A DNA stretch of 47,386 bases. It comes from Coriobacteriales bacterium. GTDB lineage: Bacteria > Actinomycetota > Coriobacteriia > Coriobacteriales > Atopobiaceae. The DNA lies in assembly GCA_030529625.1 (NCBI GenBank), contig JAUMWN010000010.1, positions 1 through 47,386 on the forward strand, read 5' to 3'. Positions 17,824 through 27,054 of the stretch are shown one piece after another. A program made the position numbers and the translations under genes. A model generated the notes under the pieces. The model was not told the DNA's origin and did not search any database. It saw nothing but the letters and a program-made list of their open reading frames with translations. Within the stretch, counting starts at the first letter, position 1. Each line of letters starts with the position of its first letter.

Positions 17824-17835
17824 CAGTATATACTG
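17824..17835. promoter_or_regulatory. 12-bp perfect palindrome between divergent small gene and serS
   Basis: CAGTATATACTG reads the same on both strands and contains a -10-like TATACT in each direction, midway between the GTG of the 65-residue gene and the ATG of serS. It may be a shared promoter core or a dimeric operator. Confidence 0.35.
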
Positions 17836-17883
17836 ATGGGTGCCGTGCGAGCGGCAGGATATAAGCGAGAAGAGAGGTACCCC

Positions 17884-19170
17884 ATGCTCGACATTACGTT
17901 CGTACGAGAGAACCCCGATGTGGTGGACGCCTCGTGTGCGTCGCGCCAAAACGCGCACTGGGATCGCGAGCGTTTCTTCCAGCTCGACGAGCAGCGTCGC
18001 TCCACCATTGTGGAGGTCGAGCGCCTGCAGGCCGAGCGCAACGCCGCGTCCAAGCAGATTGGCCAGCTCATGCGCGAGGGAAAGCGCGACGAGGCCGAGG
18101 CAGCCAAGGCCAAGGTGGCGGCCAGCAAAGGAACTATCGCCGAGCTCAACGAGCGTCGCAAGGAGGTCGAGCAGCAGCTGTTCGACCTGGTGGCGGGCAT
18201 TCCCAACATACCCGACGAGTCGGTGCCCTTTGGCGCTGACGATTCCGACAACCCCGAGGTTCGTCGCTGGGGCACGCCCCGCACCTTCGACTTCGAGTCC
18301 AAGGCGCACTGGGACCTGGGCCCCGAGCTGGGCATTATCGACTTCGACCGTGGCGTAAAGCTTGCGGGCACGCGGTTCTACGTGCTGGCTGGACTGGGAG
18401 CACGGCTGGAGCGCGCACTTATCAACTTTATGATCGACTGCCACAACGAGGCGGGCTTCAAGGAGTGGTGGCCTCCGGTGATCACCAACTACGACTCGCT
18501 GTTTGGTACCGGCCAGCTGCCCAAGTTCGACGAGGACCTGTATCACGTGGGTGAGGACATGTACCTCATCCCCACCGCCGAGGTCATGCTCACCAACCTG
18601 CATCGCGACGAGATTCTTGACGGCAGCCAGCTGCCGCTGTGGTACTGCGCCTTTACCCCGTGCTTCCGCGAGGAGGCAGGCAGCGCGGGACGCGACACGC
18701 GCGGCATTATTCGCGTGCACCAGTTCGACAAGGTGGAGATGGTAAAGTTCGCCAAGCCCGAGGACTCCATGAACCAGCTGGAGAGCATGACGGCCGAGGC
18801 CGAGCTCGTGCTGCAAAAGCTTGGCCTGCCGTACCGCGTGGTAACGCTGTGCACGGGCGACATTGGCTTTAGCGCCAAGAAGACCTACGACATCGAGGTG
18901 TGGCTGCCCAGCTACGACGCGTACAAGGAGATCTCCAGCTGCTCCAACTGCGGGGACTTCCAGGCGCGTCGTGCCAACATCAAGTACCGCGACCCGGCCG
19001 AGTTCAAGGGCACACGCTTTGCCCACACGCTCAACGGCTCGGGCCTTGCCGTGGGTCGCACCATGGCCGCCGTCATTGAGAACTACCAAAACGCCGACGG
19101 CACGATTACGGTGCCCGAGGCGCTCGTGCCCTACATGGGCGGCGTGGAGGTCATCCGCCCCGAGGTGTAA
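17884..19170 (+). CDS. serS: Seryl-tRNA synthetase
   Basis: Class II aminoacyl-tRNA synthetase of 428 residues, the normal bacterial length. It charges tRNA-Ser with serine. The N-terminal long coiled-coil arm (about 30-100) binds the tRNA variable arm. Motif 2 reads [21 protein letters not shown] and is visible at about 260-280; motif 3 [14 protein letters not shown] lies at about 380-393. The open frame extends upstream, but [11 protein letters not shown] is the conserved start, with AGAGAGG seven bases before the ATG. Confidence 0.97.
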   Translation: MLDITFVRENPDVVDASCASRQNAHWDRERFFQLDEQRRSTIVEVERLQAERNAASKQIGQLMREGKRDEAEAAKAKVAASKGTIAELNERRKEVEQQLFDLVAGIPNIPDESVPFGADDSDNPEVRRWGTPRTFDFESKAHWDLGPELGIIDFDRGVKLAGTRFYVLAGLGARLERALINFMIDCHNEAGFKEWWPPVITNYDSLFGTGQLPKFDEDLYHVGEDMYLIPTAEVMLTNLHRDEILDGSQLPLWYCAFTPCFREEAGSAGRDTRGIIRVHQFDKVEMVKFAKPEDSMNQLESMTAEAELVLQKLGLPYRVVTLCTGDIGFSAKKTYDIEVWLPSYDAYKEISSCSNCGDFQARRANIKYRDPAEFKGTRFAHTLNGSGLAVGRTMAAVIENYQNADGTITVPEALVPYMGGVEVIRPEV

Positions 19171-19181
19171 GTAAGGCTGGG

Positions 19182-19255
19182 GTAGACAAAGGGGACAGTC
19201 CCCCGAGTTTGGCCTCGCCAGAGGCTGAACGCGGGGGACTGTCCCCTTTGTCTAC
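19182..19255. repeat. Extragenic palindrome, copy 4
   Basis: Arms of 23 bases (19182-19204 and 19233-19255) begin with GTAGACAAAGGGGACAGTCC, apart from one central A/T difference. They lie 12 bases after the serS stop and could act as its transcript end. Confidence 0.88.
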
Positions 19256-19269
19256 CCATCTGGCTTCAC

Positions 19270-19299
19270 TTGACGCGACGCGAGCGTGGGTGCTAGGTT
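19270..19299 (+). promoter_or_regulatory. Predicted promoter of the ChW surface-protein gene
   Basis: TTGACG (19270-19275), 18 bases, TAGGTT (19294-19299), followed by the ATG at 19345 with a ribosome-binding site. Confidence 0.5.
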
Positions 19300-19344
19300 G
19301 GCAATGCGTAGACGGGAAGGGGTCGAAGGGATGGAAGGTTGAGT

Positions 19345-21404
19345 ATGGGTGTAAACAGAATTGGCAAGAGCATTCTGGCTGCGTTGGTTACGCTGACGCT
19401 CGTGCTGGGCATGGTGCCGGCAACGGTGTTTGCGGACAGCGGGGAGGCAGACGTTACCGCGGAGCCGGATGCGACCGTTCAGTCGGAGACGGCCGTTCAG
19501 CCGCAGACGTACGTGGACCCCGAGGCATCCGTGGAGTCGGTCGGGTACTTGGAAACGGCCGTCGAGAAGAACGAGTATGAGCCCATTGAGATTAGCAGCG
19601 GGTTTAATGTCGATGTTGTGGCGGATGCGAGTCTGAATGGCGAAGCGTTCGTGCGGTCGGTTAACAGGTTTATTGATCTTGCAGATGGTGGCGGAAGCCA
19701 TGCCTTCTTTACCAAGGGAACTAAAAACCCCTGCCGGAAGTTGGGGAGGTAACTGCGAGCAATGGAACGACGTTCCAGCTACAGCCCTATGACGAGTCCA
19801 ATGCTTTGCAACTCTTTGCTAAGGACCGACCAGAGGAATATCCTATACCGACGCCGCCGGGCGTGATGTCTACGGGAACGTTCACGTTGCGGAGCTCGAC
19901 GAACAGATACCAAAAGGTCGCCATCCTCTGCACCGCCGCGGGCACCGATAAAAATGACGCTGCGGCAGCTGTGCAAGTAACCCTAACATATGGGGACGGG
20001 AGTACCAAAGTCGAAGAAATCAGTGTTCGCGATTGGGGTAAGCCCGACGATGAGGACCCGTCGCTGGCTTTCTCCAGAATCAAGGTCGCTATAGACGATG
20101 GAGAAGATCATGTCGGTAGTATCAGTAATCCAACATTCAGAATGTACGTGGTGGAAATTGGCGCAGACCCTTCGAAAGAGTTGCAGAAGATCCAGTTTGA
20201 GGATACTCATGGTGAGATAGTTTCCATCTTTGCCGTCTCCGGCATTCCTGTACCTTGGTACACGGTCTCCTACGACGCCAACGGTGGCACGGACAAGCCC
20301 AGCGACCAGGTCAAGTACCAGGGCAGTCCCATCAAGTTGTCCACTGATAAGCCTACGCGCAAGGGCTACACGTTCAAGGGCTGGGCGGAGAGCGCAGATG
20401 CCAAGGAGGCGGCCTACCAGCCCGGTGACATGTACACCAAGGACGCGGACGCAACGCTCTATGCGGTGTGGGAGGAGGAGAAGGCCGAGGAGAAGGCCGA
20501 GGCCGTCGTCCCCACCTACGACGCCCACGTGCAGACCTATGGCGACCTTGCGGCCGTGACCTCCGGTCCCTGCGGCGTCGTTGGCGAGTCCAAGAGGCTC
20601 GAGGCCTTCTCGGTAAAGCTCAGCCAAGGCTCGATCGAGTACCGGGCCCACGTGCAGAACCATGGCTGGATGGACTGGCAGAAGGACGGCAAGAAGGCCG
20701 GCACCACGGGCGAGTCTAGGCGCATGGAGGCCATGCAGATGAGGCTTGACACCGAGACCGCAAAGAACTTCTCGGTGTGGTACCGCGTCCATAGCCAGCA
20801 CCTCGACTGGATGGGTTGGGCCAAGGACGGCGAGCCCGCCGGCACCGTCAACCAATCCAAGCGTGTTGAGGCCTACGAGGTGCAGATCCTGCCCAAGGGC
20901 CAGACGCCTGCCGACTACGACGCCAACAAGTCCGCCTTCCGCACGGCCGCCACGGGCAAGGGTCACGTGCAGGGCACGGGCTGGATGAGCGAGCTCCCCG
21001 CCGCCCTTTTGGGCACCACGGGACAATCCAAGCGCCTTGAGGCCTTTACTCTCACCCTGCCCGCCGCCGTTACTAACATCTATGCGGGCGGCATTGCCTA
21101 TGAGGCCCACGTCCAGGGCAAGGGTTGGATGGGCGAGGTGGCCGACGGCGCACTCGCCGGCACCACCGGCAAGTACAAGCGCATCGAGGCCGTAAAGATC
21201 CACCTCACCGGTGAGCTTGCCACGCACATGAGCGTGTGGTACCGCGTCCACAGCCAGACCTTTGGCTGGAGCGGCTGGGCCAAGGACGGCGATCCCGCCG
21301 GCACCACCGGCCTCTCCAAGCGAGCCGAGGCCATCGAGATTGCGATCACGCCGCAGAACGTGGCCGCGCCCGGTCCCACAACCGACGCGTTTCGTGCTGG
21401 TTAG
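19345..21404 (+). pseudogene. Secreted ChW/InlB-repeat surface protein, split by one frameshift
   Basis: The first frame (19345-19752) starts at ATG with GGAAGG upstream. It encodes a signal peptide (cleavage expected after PATVFA) and about 100 residues, then ends in a frame-shifted tail NPCRKLGR. The continuation is in another frame to 21404. Joining the two by removing one base of shift at the AAAAACCCC run (19723-19731) gives a coherent protein ...KPLPEVGEVTASNGTT..., of about 680 residues. Domains in order: signal peptide, an unassigned N-domain with a beta-sandwich look, an InlB B-repeat (Listeria-Bacteroides type, VSYDANGG...GYTFKGW) and six ChW repeats (pattern HVQ..GWM.W..DG..AGT.G.SKR.EA). 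ChW proteins are cell-surface binding proteins. There is no LPXTG anchor. Read separately, the second half could start only weakly (TTG 19806). The break may be a true mutation, a phase-variable tract, a programmed slip or a sequencing error. Confidence 0.8.
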
Positions 21405-21429
21405 GCGGCGAGCCTAACGTCAAACGCAA

Positions 21430-21463
21430 GCGGGGCGCTCCTTCGGGGCGCCCCGCCTTTAAT
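21430..21463 (+). terminator. Rho-independent terminator after the ChW gene
   Basis: GCGGGGCGC pairs with GCGCCCCGC across a 9-base loop, followed by CTTTAATT. It lies between the converging ChW and flotillin genes. Confidence 0.7.
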
Positions 21464-21506
21464 TCGCGGTACTTGTCACGGGACTGTTGCCTGCCCGTCG
21501 GCCTAC

Positions 21507-22961
21507 CTACTCCTCCGGCACATCGTCCAGGTCGACCTCAACGCCACCCAGGTCGCCGTCAACGTGGATGTTGCGCTGCGTGGCGGCGTCGATGGTCCCG
21601 GCGCGCAGCACGTCGCGCATGTCCACGCCGGTCGCGTCGCTCATGGTGTCGAACACTTGCTTGATAACCGTGGGCATGGCGCCCGAGATCTGGCTTATGC
21701 CCGAACCTCCCTCGGCCCCGCCGTAGATGGACACGTGGTCGATGGTGGAGAGGGGGCTGGCAACGGCTGCTGCCATCTCGGGCAGGATCTTGATCATCAT
21801 TTCGGCCATGCCTGCCTGGTTCATCTTTTGTAGTGCTTCGGCGCGCTTCTCGAGTGCTGCCGCTTCGGCCTCACCCTTGGCGCGCGCCGCCTCGGCCTCT
21901 GCCAGGCCGCGGGCACGAGCGGCCTCGGCCTCGGCCTCGCCGCGCAGTCGGATGGCCTTTGCCTCCTGCTCGGCGGCGTACACCTGGGCCTCCGCGGCAC
22001 GCTTTTGGGCCTCCATGCGGGCCTCGGCGCTCTGGATTTCCTTGTACTTGTCGGCCTCGGCCTGCTTGCGCACCTCGGCGTCCAGCTCCTGCTCGCGCAC
22101 GCGCACCGACTCGGCCTTGGCGCGGGTCTCGGCCTCAAGCACCGTGCGACGCTGCTCTTGCTCTTGGATGTGATACGCTGCGTCGGCCTTGGCGCGCTCG
22201 GTGTCCTCTACGGCCTTGAGCTGGGCCTGTTTGATGGCGAGCTCATTCTGACGCTGGGCGATTTGCTGGTCGGCGGCAACGCGGGCCTCGTTGGCCTCGC
22301 GGTCGGCCTCGGCCTGTGCCACGGCCACTTCCTTCTCGGCCTTTGCCTTGGCGATACTGGCGTCCTTCTTGATCTTGGACGTGTTGTCCATGCCCAGGTC
22401 GTTAATGAGGCCGTGCTCGTCGGTAACGTTTTGGATGTTGCAGGACAGAATCTCGATGCCCAGCTTTTCCATGTCGCGGCTGGCCTTGGCCATAACCTGG
22501 TCCGAGAACGAGTCGCGGTCGGTGTTGATGGACTTGAGGTCCAGCGTGCCAATAATCTCGCGCATGTTGCCCTGCAGGGAGTCCTGCAGGCTGGCAGCGA
22601 TGTCGGCCTCGCGCATATTGAGGAAGTTGCGCTCGGCAAGCAGCATGCCGTCGGGATCCTCGGTCACGCGTACCTTTGCGACGGCATCAACGCGCACGTT
22701 GATGAAGTCGTTGGTGGGGATAAACTGATCGGTCTTGATGTCCACCGAAATCTGCTTGAGGCACAAGCGGTCCACGCGCTCGAAGAACGGGATCTTGAAC
22801 CCCGCCCGTCCAATGAGCACGCGCGGCTTGGCGTGCAGACCCGAGAGAATGAGCGCCTCGTCGGGGGACGCCTTTACGTAGCCGGACAGCATGAACACGA
22901 GAAGGGCCACCACGATTGCAGCAATGATGGGAACCAGCCAAATGGGGATGAAGCCAAGCAT
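21507..22961 (-). CDS. Flotillin-like SPFH-domain membrane scaffold protein
   Basis: A 484-residue protein. An N-terminal hydrophobic helix (about 3-27) is followed by an SPFH/band-7 domain (about 30-200) with KASPDEALILSG and VDIKTDQFIPTNDFINVRVDA-type strands. A long Ala/Glu/Arg coiled coil (about 205-395) comes next, then a Gly-containing C-terminal region. This is the flotillin architecture; these proteins organise membrane microdomains and influence fluidity. ATG 22961 is preferred to the in-frame TTG at 22976 because AAAGGAG lies six bases upstream of it. No NfeD-like partner gene is adjacent. The acidic tail EVDLDDVPEE is unusual but unassigned. Confidence 0.93.
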   Translation of the reverse strand: MLGFIPIWLVPIIAAIVVALLVFMLSGYVKASPDEALILSGLHAKPRVLIGRAGFKIPFFERVDRLCLKQISVDIKTDQFIPTNDFINVRVDAVAKVRVTEDPDGMLLAERNFLNMREADIAASLQDSLQGNMREIIGTLDLKSINTDRDSFSDQVMAKASRDMEKLGIEILSCNIQNVTDEHGLINDLGMDNTSKIKKDASIAKAKAEKEVAVAQAEADREANEARVAADQQIAQRQNELAIKQAQLKAVEDTERAKADAAYHIQEQEQRRTVLEAETRAKAESVRVREQELDAEVRKQAEADKYKEIQSAEARMEAQKRAAEAQVYAAEQEAKAIRLRGEAEAEAARARGLAEAEAARAKGEAEAAALEKRAEALQKMNQAGMAEMMIKILPEMAAAVASPLSTIDHVSIYGGAEGGSGISQISGAMPTVIKQVFDTMSDATGVDMRDVLRAGTIDAATQRNIHVDGDLGGVEVDLDDVPEE

Positions 22962-23150
22962 GATAACTCCTTTCAAAGGAACCCAAACGACCCTTGAGCA
23001 GGGATTTTATCAAATCGGGGATCGGCCAATATCGAGTTTCGCCGGGGCGTGCCCCGGGGCTTCCCCGCGCGAAAAACCGCTGGTAGACGAATGGAGAAAT
23101 TATGGAGAATTGAGATAAGGGTTGCATGGGAGAGATTGGGTGAAACTAGG

Positions 23151-23268
23151 CCGCACAAGGGGGACGGTCCCTCTCGTTCAGCCCGCGGGCGGGCCGAACT
23201 CGAGGGACAGTCCCTCTTGTGCGGCTCATGCGCGGGCCGGACGCGTGGGACAGTCCCCCTTTGTGCGG
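23151..23268. repeat. Extragenic palindrome cluster, copy 5 (three half-units)
   Basis: Half-units at 23151-23176, 23201-23224 and 23245-23268 carry CCGCACAAG at the ends and GGGACGGTCCC or GGGACAGTCCC cores. The first two form an inverted pair; the third is an extra unit in the same direction as the second. The cluster fills the gap between the divergent flotillin and FAD-dehydrogenase genes. Confidence 0.85.
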
Positions 23269-23290
23269 CGCCCGTCAAATGCCCTATACT
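23261..23290 (+). promoter_or_regulatory. Predicted promoter of the FAD dehydrogenase, -35 inside a repeat unit
   Basis: TTGTGC (23261-23266) is the end of the third repeat unit. TATACT (23285-23290) follows after 18 bases, and the ATG lies 18 bases further on, so the leader is very short. Confidence 0.5.
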
Positions 23291-23308
23291 GACGTGGGAG
23301 GTACTGCC

Positions 23309-24679
23309 ATGGATTACGACGTTATCATTATTGGCGCAGGGCCTGGAGGCATCTATGCCGCCTACGAGCTCATGCGGCTCGATCCCAGCCTGCGCGTGGC
23401 CGTGTTCGAGGCGGGCAACAGGCTCGACAAGCGCAAGTGCCCCATAGACGGGAAGCGCATAAAGACGTGCATCCGCTGCAAAAGCTGCTCCATCATGAGC
23501 GGATTTGGCGGCGCGGGGGCCTTCTCGGACGGCAAGTACAACATCACCAACGACTTTGGCGGCAACCTCTTTGCCTACATTGGCAAGGAGCGCGCCATCG
23601 AGCTCATGGAGTACGTGGACGGCATCAACCTTGCCCATGGCGGCGCGGGCACGCGGTTGTACTCAACGGCCAACACCACGCTCAAAAAGACGTGCCTCCA
23701 GCACAAGCTGCAGCTGCTCGACGCGTCGGTGCGCCATCTGGGCACCGACATCAACCACGTGGTGCTGGAGAACCTGTACGACGAGCTCAAGGGGCCCGTG
23801 GACTTCTTCTTCCTCACTCCCGTGGAGCGTCTTGAGGTGGTTGAGGGTGCGTATCGCGTGCATACCAAGCGCGGCGAGTACACCTGCGCCTCGTGCGTGG
23901 TGTCGGTGGGCCGCAGCGGCAGCAAGTGGATGGAGGAGGTGTGCCACGACATTGGCATTCCCACCAAGTCCAACCGCGTGGACATTGGCGTGCGCGTGGA
24001 GCTGCCCGCCGAGCTGTTTAGCCACTTAACCGACGAGCTCTACGAGAGCAAGATCGTGTACCGCACCAATAAGTTCGAGGACCGCGTGCGCACGTTTTGC
24101 ATGAACCCGCGCGGCATTGTGGTAAGCGAGAACACCAATGGGATCGTGACGGTAAACGGCCACAGCTACGAGGACCCCGATCGGCAGACCGAGTACACCA
24201 ACTTTGCCCTGCTCGTGTCCAAGCACTTCTCGGAACCGTTTAAGGACAGCAACGGATACGGCGAGAGCATCGCGCGTCTCTCAAACATGCTGGGCGGTGG
24301 TGTGATCGTGCAGCGGTTTGGCGACCTCATTCGCGGTCGCAGGAGTACGCACGAGCGGATTTCCGAGAGCTTTGTGGTGCCCACGCTCAAGGCCGAGCCG
24401 GGCGATCTCTCACTGGTGCTACCCAAGCGCATTATGGATGGCATTATAGAGATGATCTATGCGCTGGACGAGATTGCGCCCGGCACGGCTAACGACGACA
24501 CGCTGCTGTATGGCGTGGAGGTCAAGTTCTACAACATGCAGGTTAAGCTCAACAACAACCTGGAGACCGACTACAAGGGGCTCTACATTATTGGCGACGG
24601 CAGCGGCGTGACGCACTCGCTGAGTCATGCGTCGGCAAGCGGCGTGTTTGTGGCGCGCGACATCGTGCGCGGGGCGTGA
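23309..24679 (+). CDS. FAD-dependent dehydrogenase of COG2509 type
   Basis: A 456-residue flavoprotein. The dinucleotide-binding motif is GAGPGGIYAAYE (about 9-20). A Cys-rich stretch with CPIDGKRIKTCIRCKSC (about 45-62) precedes GFGGAGAFSDGKYN, the signature of the uncharacterised FAD-dependent dehydrogenases related to geranylgeranyl reductases and HI0933-like enzymes. A second FAD contact IIGDGSGVTHSLSHA is near the C-terminus. The substrate is unknown. GGGAGG eight bases before ATG 23309 sets the start; an upstream extension runs into the repeats and is rejected. It converges on the DUF1295 gene with a 19-base gap. Confidence 0.9.
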   Translation: MDYDVIIIGAGPGGIYAAYELMRLDPSLRVAVFEAGNRLDKRKCPIDGKRIKTCIRCKSCSIMSGFGGAGAFSDGKYNITNDFGGNLFAYIGKERAIELMEYVDGINLAHGGAGTRLYSTANTTLKKTCLQHKLQLLDASVRHLGTDINHVVLENLYDELKGPVDFFFLTPVERLEVVEGAYRVHTKRGEYTCASCVVSVGRSGSKWMEEVCHDIGIPTKSNRVDIGVRVELPAELFSHLTDELYESKIVYRTNKFEDRVRTFCMNPRGIVVSENTNGIVTVNGHSYEDPDRQTEYTNFALLVSKHFSEPFKDSNGYGESIARLSNMLGGGVIVQRFGDLIRGRRSTHERISESFVVPTLKAEPGDLSLVLPKRIMDGIIEMIYALDEIAPGTANDDTLLYGVEVKFYNMQVKLNNNLETDYKGLYIIGDGSGVTHSLSHASASGVFVARDIVRGA

Positions 24680-24698
24680 GGCGCCCCGCGGCCTGCGC

Positions 24699-25493
24699 CT
24701 ACGCTACGAGCCAGCGGTACTTCTCGACGCTGTAGAGCGGAACGAACGGAATCATGATGGGCGTGGTGCGCACGTATCGCTGATACGTGCGATCGTGGCC
24801 GTAGGTGCGGTTTTGCCGCATCTCCAGACGCCGCGCGCCGCCAAACATTACGTAGATAATGCCCAGGTAACCGAGCAGTGCCACAATCCACTGCAGCACG
24901 CCGTGGTAGATGGGGATACCGCCCAAGAAGACGCCAGTCCAAAACAGCATCTCGCCAAAGTAGTTGGGGCAGCGCACGATGCGATAGAGCCCGGTGTCCA
25001 CGAACCGCTTGGGGTCGCGCTTCTTTGCCATGTTCTTTTGGATGTCGGCGACCGATTCCACCACGAGGCCAAACACGCTCACCAGCATGCCAATCACGAG
25101 CATGACGTCGGTGCCCGCCCCGTTGGAAAGACGAAACGCCACGGGCGAGGTTTGGGCGGCATACAGCAGGGCCGCGCTTGCCCAAATGGCGCACTTCGCG
25201 ACCATGGACATGTCCTTGCCCGACTTTATCTCGCCCTTCATCTTGGCGTTGTAACTGCCGCTTCGCAGCTCCCTGTACGCGAGGTAGCCGCCCAGGCGCA
25301 GGCCGTATACCACGAACAGCAGGCAGGCGCATATGGTGCCCGGAGAGAGGGACGCCCGTCCGCCAATGAGCAACGCTACGCCTATGGCCGCAACCGAGAA
25401 GCCGTAGCCAATGGAGATAAACCACACGTACTTTTTAAAGCCGATGGCGCTTGCCAGCAGCGCGATTGCAAACGAGATCAAAAACAGGACCAT
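24699..25493 (-). CDS. DUF1295-like integral membrane protein (steroid 5-alpha-reductase/methyltransferase fold)
   Basis: A 264-residue protein with about seven hydrophobic helices and the C-terminal signature GLYRIVRCPNYFGEMLFWTG, typical of DUF1295 and related isoprenylcysteine-methyltransferase or steroid-reductase-like membrane enzymes. The exact reaction is unknown. It is the second gene of a two-gene minus-strand operon: the upstream gene stops three bases before its ATG, and the GGAGGGA ribosome-binding site lies in the upstream gene's last codons. Confidence 0.88.
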   Translation of the reverse strand: MVLFLISFAIALLASAIGFKKYVWFISIGYGFSVAAIGVALLIGGRASLSPGTICACLLFVVYGLRLGGYLAYRELRSGSYNAKMKGEIKSGKDMSMVAKCAIWASAALLYAAQTSPVAFRLSNGAGTDVMLVIGMLVSVFGLVVESVADIQKNMAKKRDPKRFVDTGLYRIVRCPNYFGEMLFWTGVFLGGIPIYHGVLQWIVALLGYLGIIYVMFGGARRLEMRQNRTYGHDRTYQRYVRTTPIMIPFVPLYSVEKYRWLVA

Positions 25494-25496
25494 GGC

Positions 25497-26183
25497 CTAT
25501 CCCTCCACGTCGTCCTCGACGCCATACATGTGGTGCACGACCAGCCGCTGGGCGGTCTGTTGCCCAAAGAGCTTGGCGACCTGCTGCACGGCGGGGCCGC
25601 CATCCGCATACAGATGCTCGGCAAAGGAGCGCACGGCAGCGGCCTTTTGCTCGTGGTCGCATGCGGGCAGCACGCCGAGTTGTGCCACGTAGGCTGCAAG
25701 GTAGTCCTGCGCCATCTGCGCGAGCCGGTCCTCGATGCCCTTGCCCTGCTTGGCGCAGGAGCAGGGGTACAGGATGTCGTCGTACCAGTGGTCGGCATGC
25801 GCCATGTTGGGCAGGTCATCGTATTGCCGACGGATGCGGTCGATTTCCTCTTGGCACACATCGGGCCACGGTTGCAGCTGGTCATCGTACAGCTCGGCTA
25901 TTTGGGTCTCCTTGCCAAAGGCGCGCACCCAATCGATGTTGAACAGCGGCATGTCCATCTGCGCAGGCGCAAGGATCACGGTCTCCATGCGCATGAGCCC
26001 GGCAAACGCCTTCATGCGCATAATGCACAGGTGTCCCACGCCCTCGACGTCGTATGCCTCGGTGGTAAATGTCATCCCGCGCTTCGATAGGCGTGCGTCG
26101 GAGCCCAGGTCCTTGGGCCTCAGCGTGGCATGCGTGTTCAGGGCCGCCAAGGCAAGCGTGCCCAAATCCGTGTGCTTTCTCAT
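25497..26183 (-). CDS. Hypothetical protein, operon partner of the DUF1295 protein
   Basis: A soluble protein of 228 residues; no signal peptide or membrane helix. Notable are VGHLCIMRMKAFAGLMRMETVILAP, which has a strand-rich look, MPLFNIDWVRAFGK, many Trp/Asp/His residues (HADHWYDD) and a CSC motif. The fold was not recognised; a distant likeness to bilin-reductase-type proteins was considered but is only an impression. The start is ATG 26183 with GGGAGAG upstream. TACAAT at 26225-26220 could be its -10 box, back to back with the TerB-like gene's promoter. Confidence 0.7.
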   Translation of the reverse strand: MRKHTDLGTLALAALNTHATLRPKDLGSDARLSKRGMTFTTEAYDVEGVGHLCIMRMKAFAGLMRMETVILAPAQMDMPLFNIDWVRAFGKETQIAELYDDQLQPWPDVCQEEIDRIRRQYDDLPNMAHADHWYDDILYPCSCAKQGKGIEDRLAQMAQDYLAAYVAQLGVLPACDHEQKAAAVRSFAEHLYADGGPAVQQVAKLFGQQTAQRLVVHHMYGVEDDVEG

Positions 26184-26313
26184 CCGCTCTCCCTATGTTT
26201 GTGCTTCAAGGTTTGGACCATTGTACACGGGGGAGGAGTCTGTCGCGTTGGGCCATCCGCTCATTCGCTAGAATAGATGGTGAAGTGGTGCACCAACAAG
26301 AAGGGGGACGAAT

Positions 26314-26778
26314 ATGGACTCTCAGGCAGAAATCGCGTTGGCTAACTTCGAGAAGGACTTCGACGAATTCCTTATCGCGTGCAACGAGCTCGAGGAGTCG
26401 GGCGTATGGAACGCATCCGAGATGGGTCCTGCTGCGGCCTACTTCCAGGCCGACGTGTTTGGCGCGATCTTGCAGGTAATGCGTGCCGACGGCGTGTTCG
26501 AGCGCCCGGAGGCCGAGGTGCTCAATGCCATGTTTGGCACCTCGTACACACCGCGTCAGCTCAGCGAGCTGTACCACTCAATCGACCCGGTGCTGCGCAG
26601 CTACCTCAACGAGGATGCCGACGACGCGCTCACCATGCTCAAGGACCTCGACCCCGAATTGGCGGACTCCTACCGGAATCTGCTGCTTGAGGCATGCCGC
26701 ATCGTCTCGCTTGCCGACGGTGTTGCCGAAAAGAGCGAGCGCATGCTCATCGCCGCGCTGCGCGAGGCGCTTGCGTAG
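26314..26778 (+). CDS. Small helical protein, possibly TerB-like
   Basis: A 154-residue acidic all-helical protein. Two similar segments, VMRADGVFERPEAEVLNAMFG (about 56-76) and CRIVSLADGVAEKSERML (about 128-145), have the xxADGxxxxxE pattern of TerB-fold proteins, which bind metal or act as membrane-stress adaptors. The match is by pattern only. GGGGGAC precedes the ATG. A TAGAAT box at 26269-26274 is the best -10, with a weak -35. No other ter genes are nearby. Confidence 0.6.
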   Translation: MDSQAEIALANFEKDFDEFLIACNELEESGVWNASEMGPAAAYFQADVFGAILQVMRADGVFERPEAEVLNAMFGTSYTPRQLSELYHSIDPVLRSYLNEDADDALTMLKDLDPELADSYRNLLLEACRIVSLADGVAEKSERMLIAALREALA

Positions 26779-26791
26779 CCTCAGGGACGCA

Positions 26792-26954
26792 ATTAGTGTA
26801 CAGTCGATTGCGCCAAGACAAAGGAATCCTGCGGTTATATGACATTGAACCTTTTGATTGGCAACTAGCTAAAATAGTTAGTTGCCAATCAAAAGGTTCA
26901 ATGTCATATAACCGCAGGATTCGGGAAGAATCGGACCGACGATTGTGCACTAAT
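26792..26954. repeat. Long inverted-repeat element (TTGGCAACTA family), copy 2
   Basis: Perfect 44-base arms (26824-26867 and 26879-26922) around an 11-base AT-rich loop, with an outer 15-base pair (26792-26806 and 26940-26954; 13 of 15 match). Both strands therefore encode the same peptide, which explains overlapping spurious ORFs. The inner core ATTGGCAACTA / TAGTTGCCAAT is shared with the element at 10414-10578. The remaining 100 bases to the toxin-antitoxin promoter show nothing more. Confidence 0.85.
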
Positions 26955-27054
26955 CGCCCGTAGCTTTCCGCAGCAAGCCATTCCGCAACGCTCAACTCGT
27001 GTGTCGCGCGGGGAATGTCCTCAAGATGTGTCGCCAAGCACGGCGTACAGGTGC

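Noticed and set aside
17785..19089. Upstream extension of the 65-residue gene to 500 codons antisense to serS
   Set aside because: serS is a full-length conserved gene on the other strand; only the part downstream of GTG 17784 has a ribosome-binding site and independent sequence.
26694..27037. Overlapping ORFs on both strands encoding the same ILRLYDIEPFDWQL peptide
   Set aside because: The identity is a by-product of the 44-base perfect inverted repeat; neither has a start signal.
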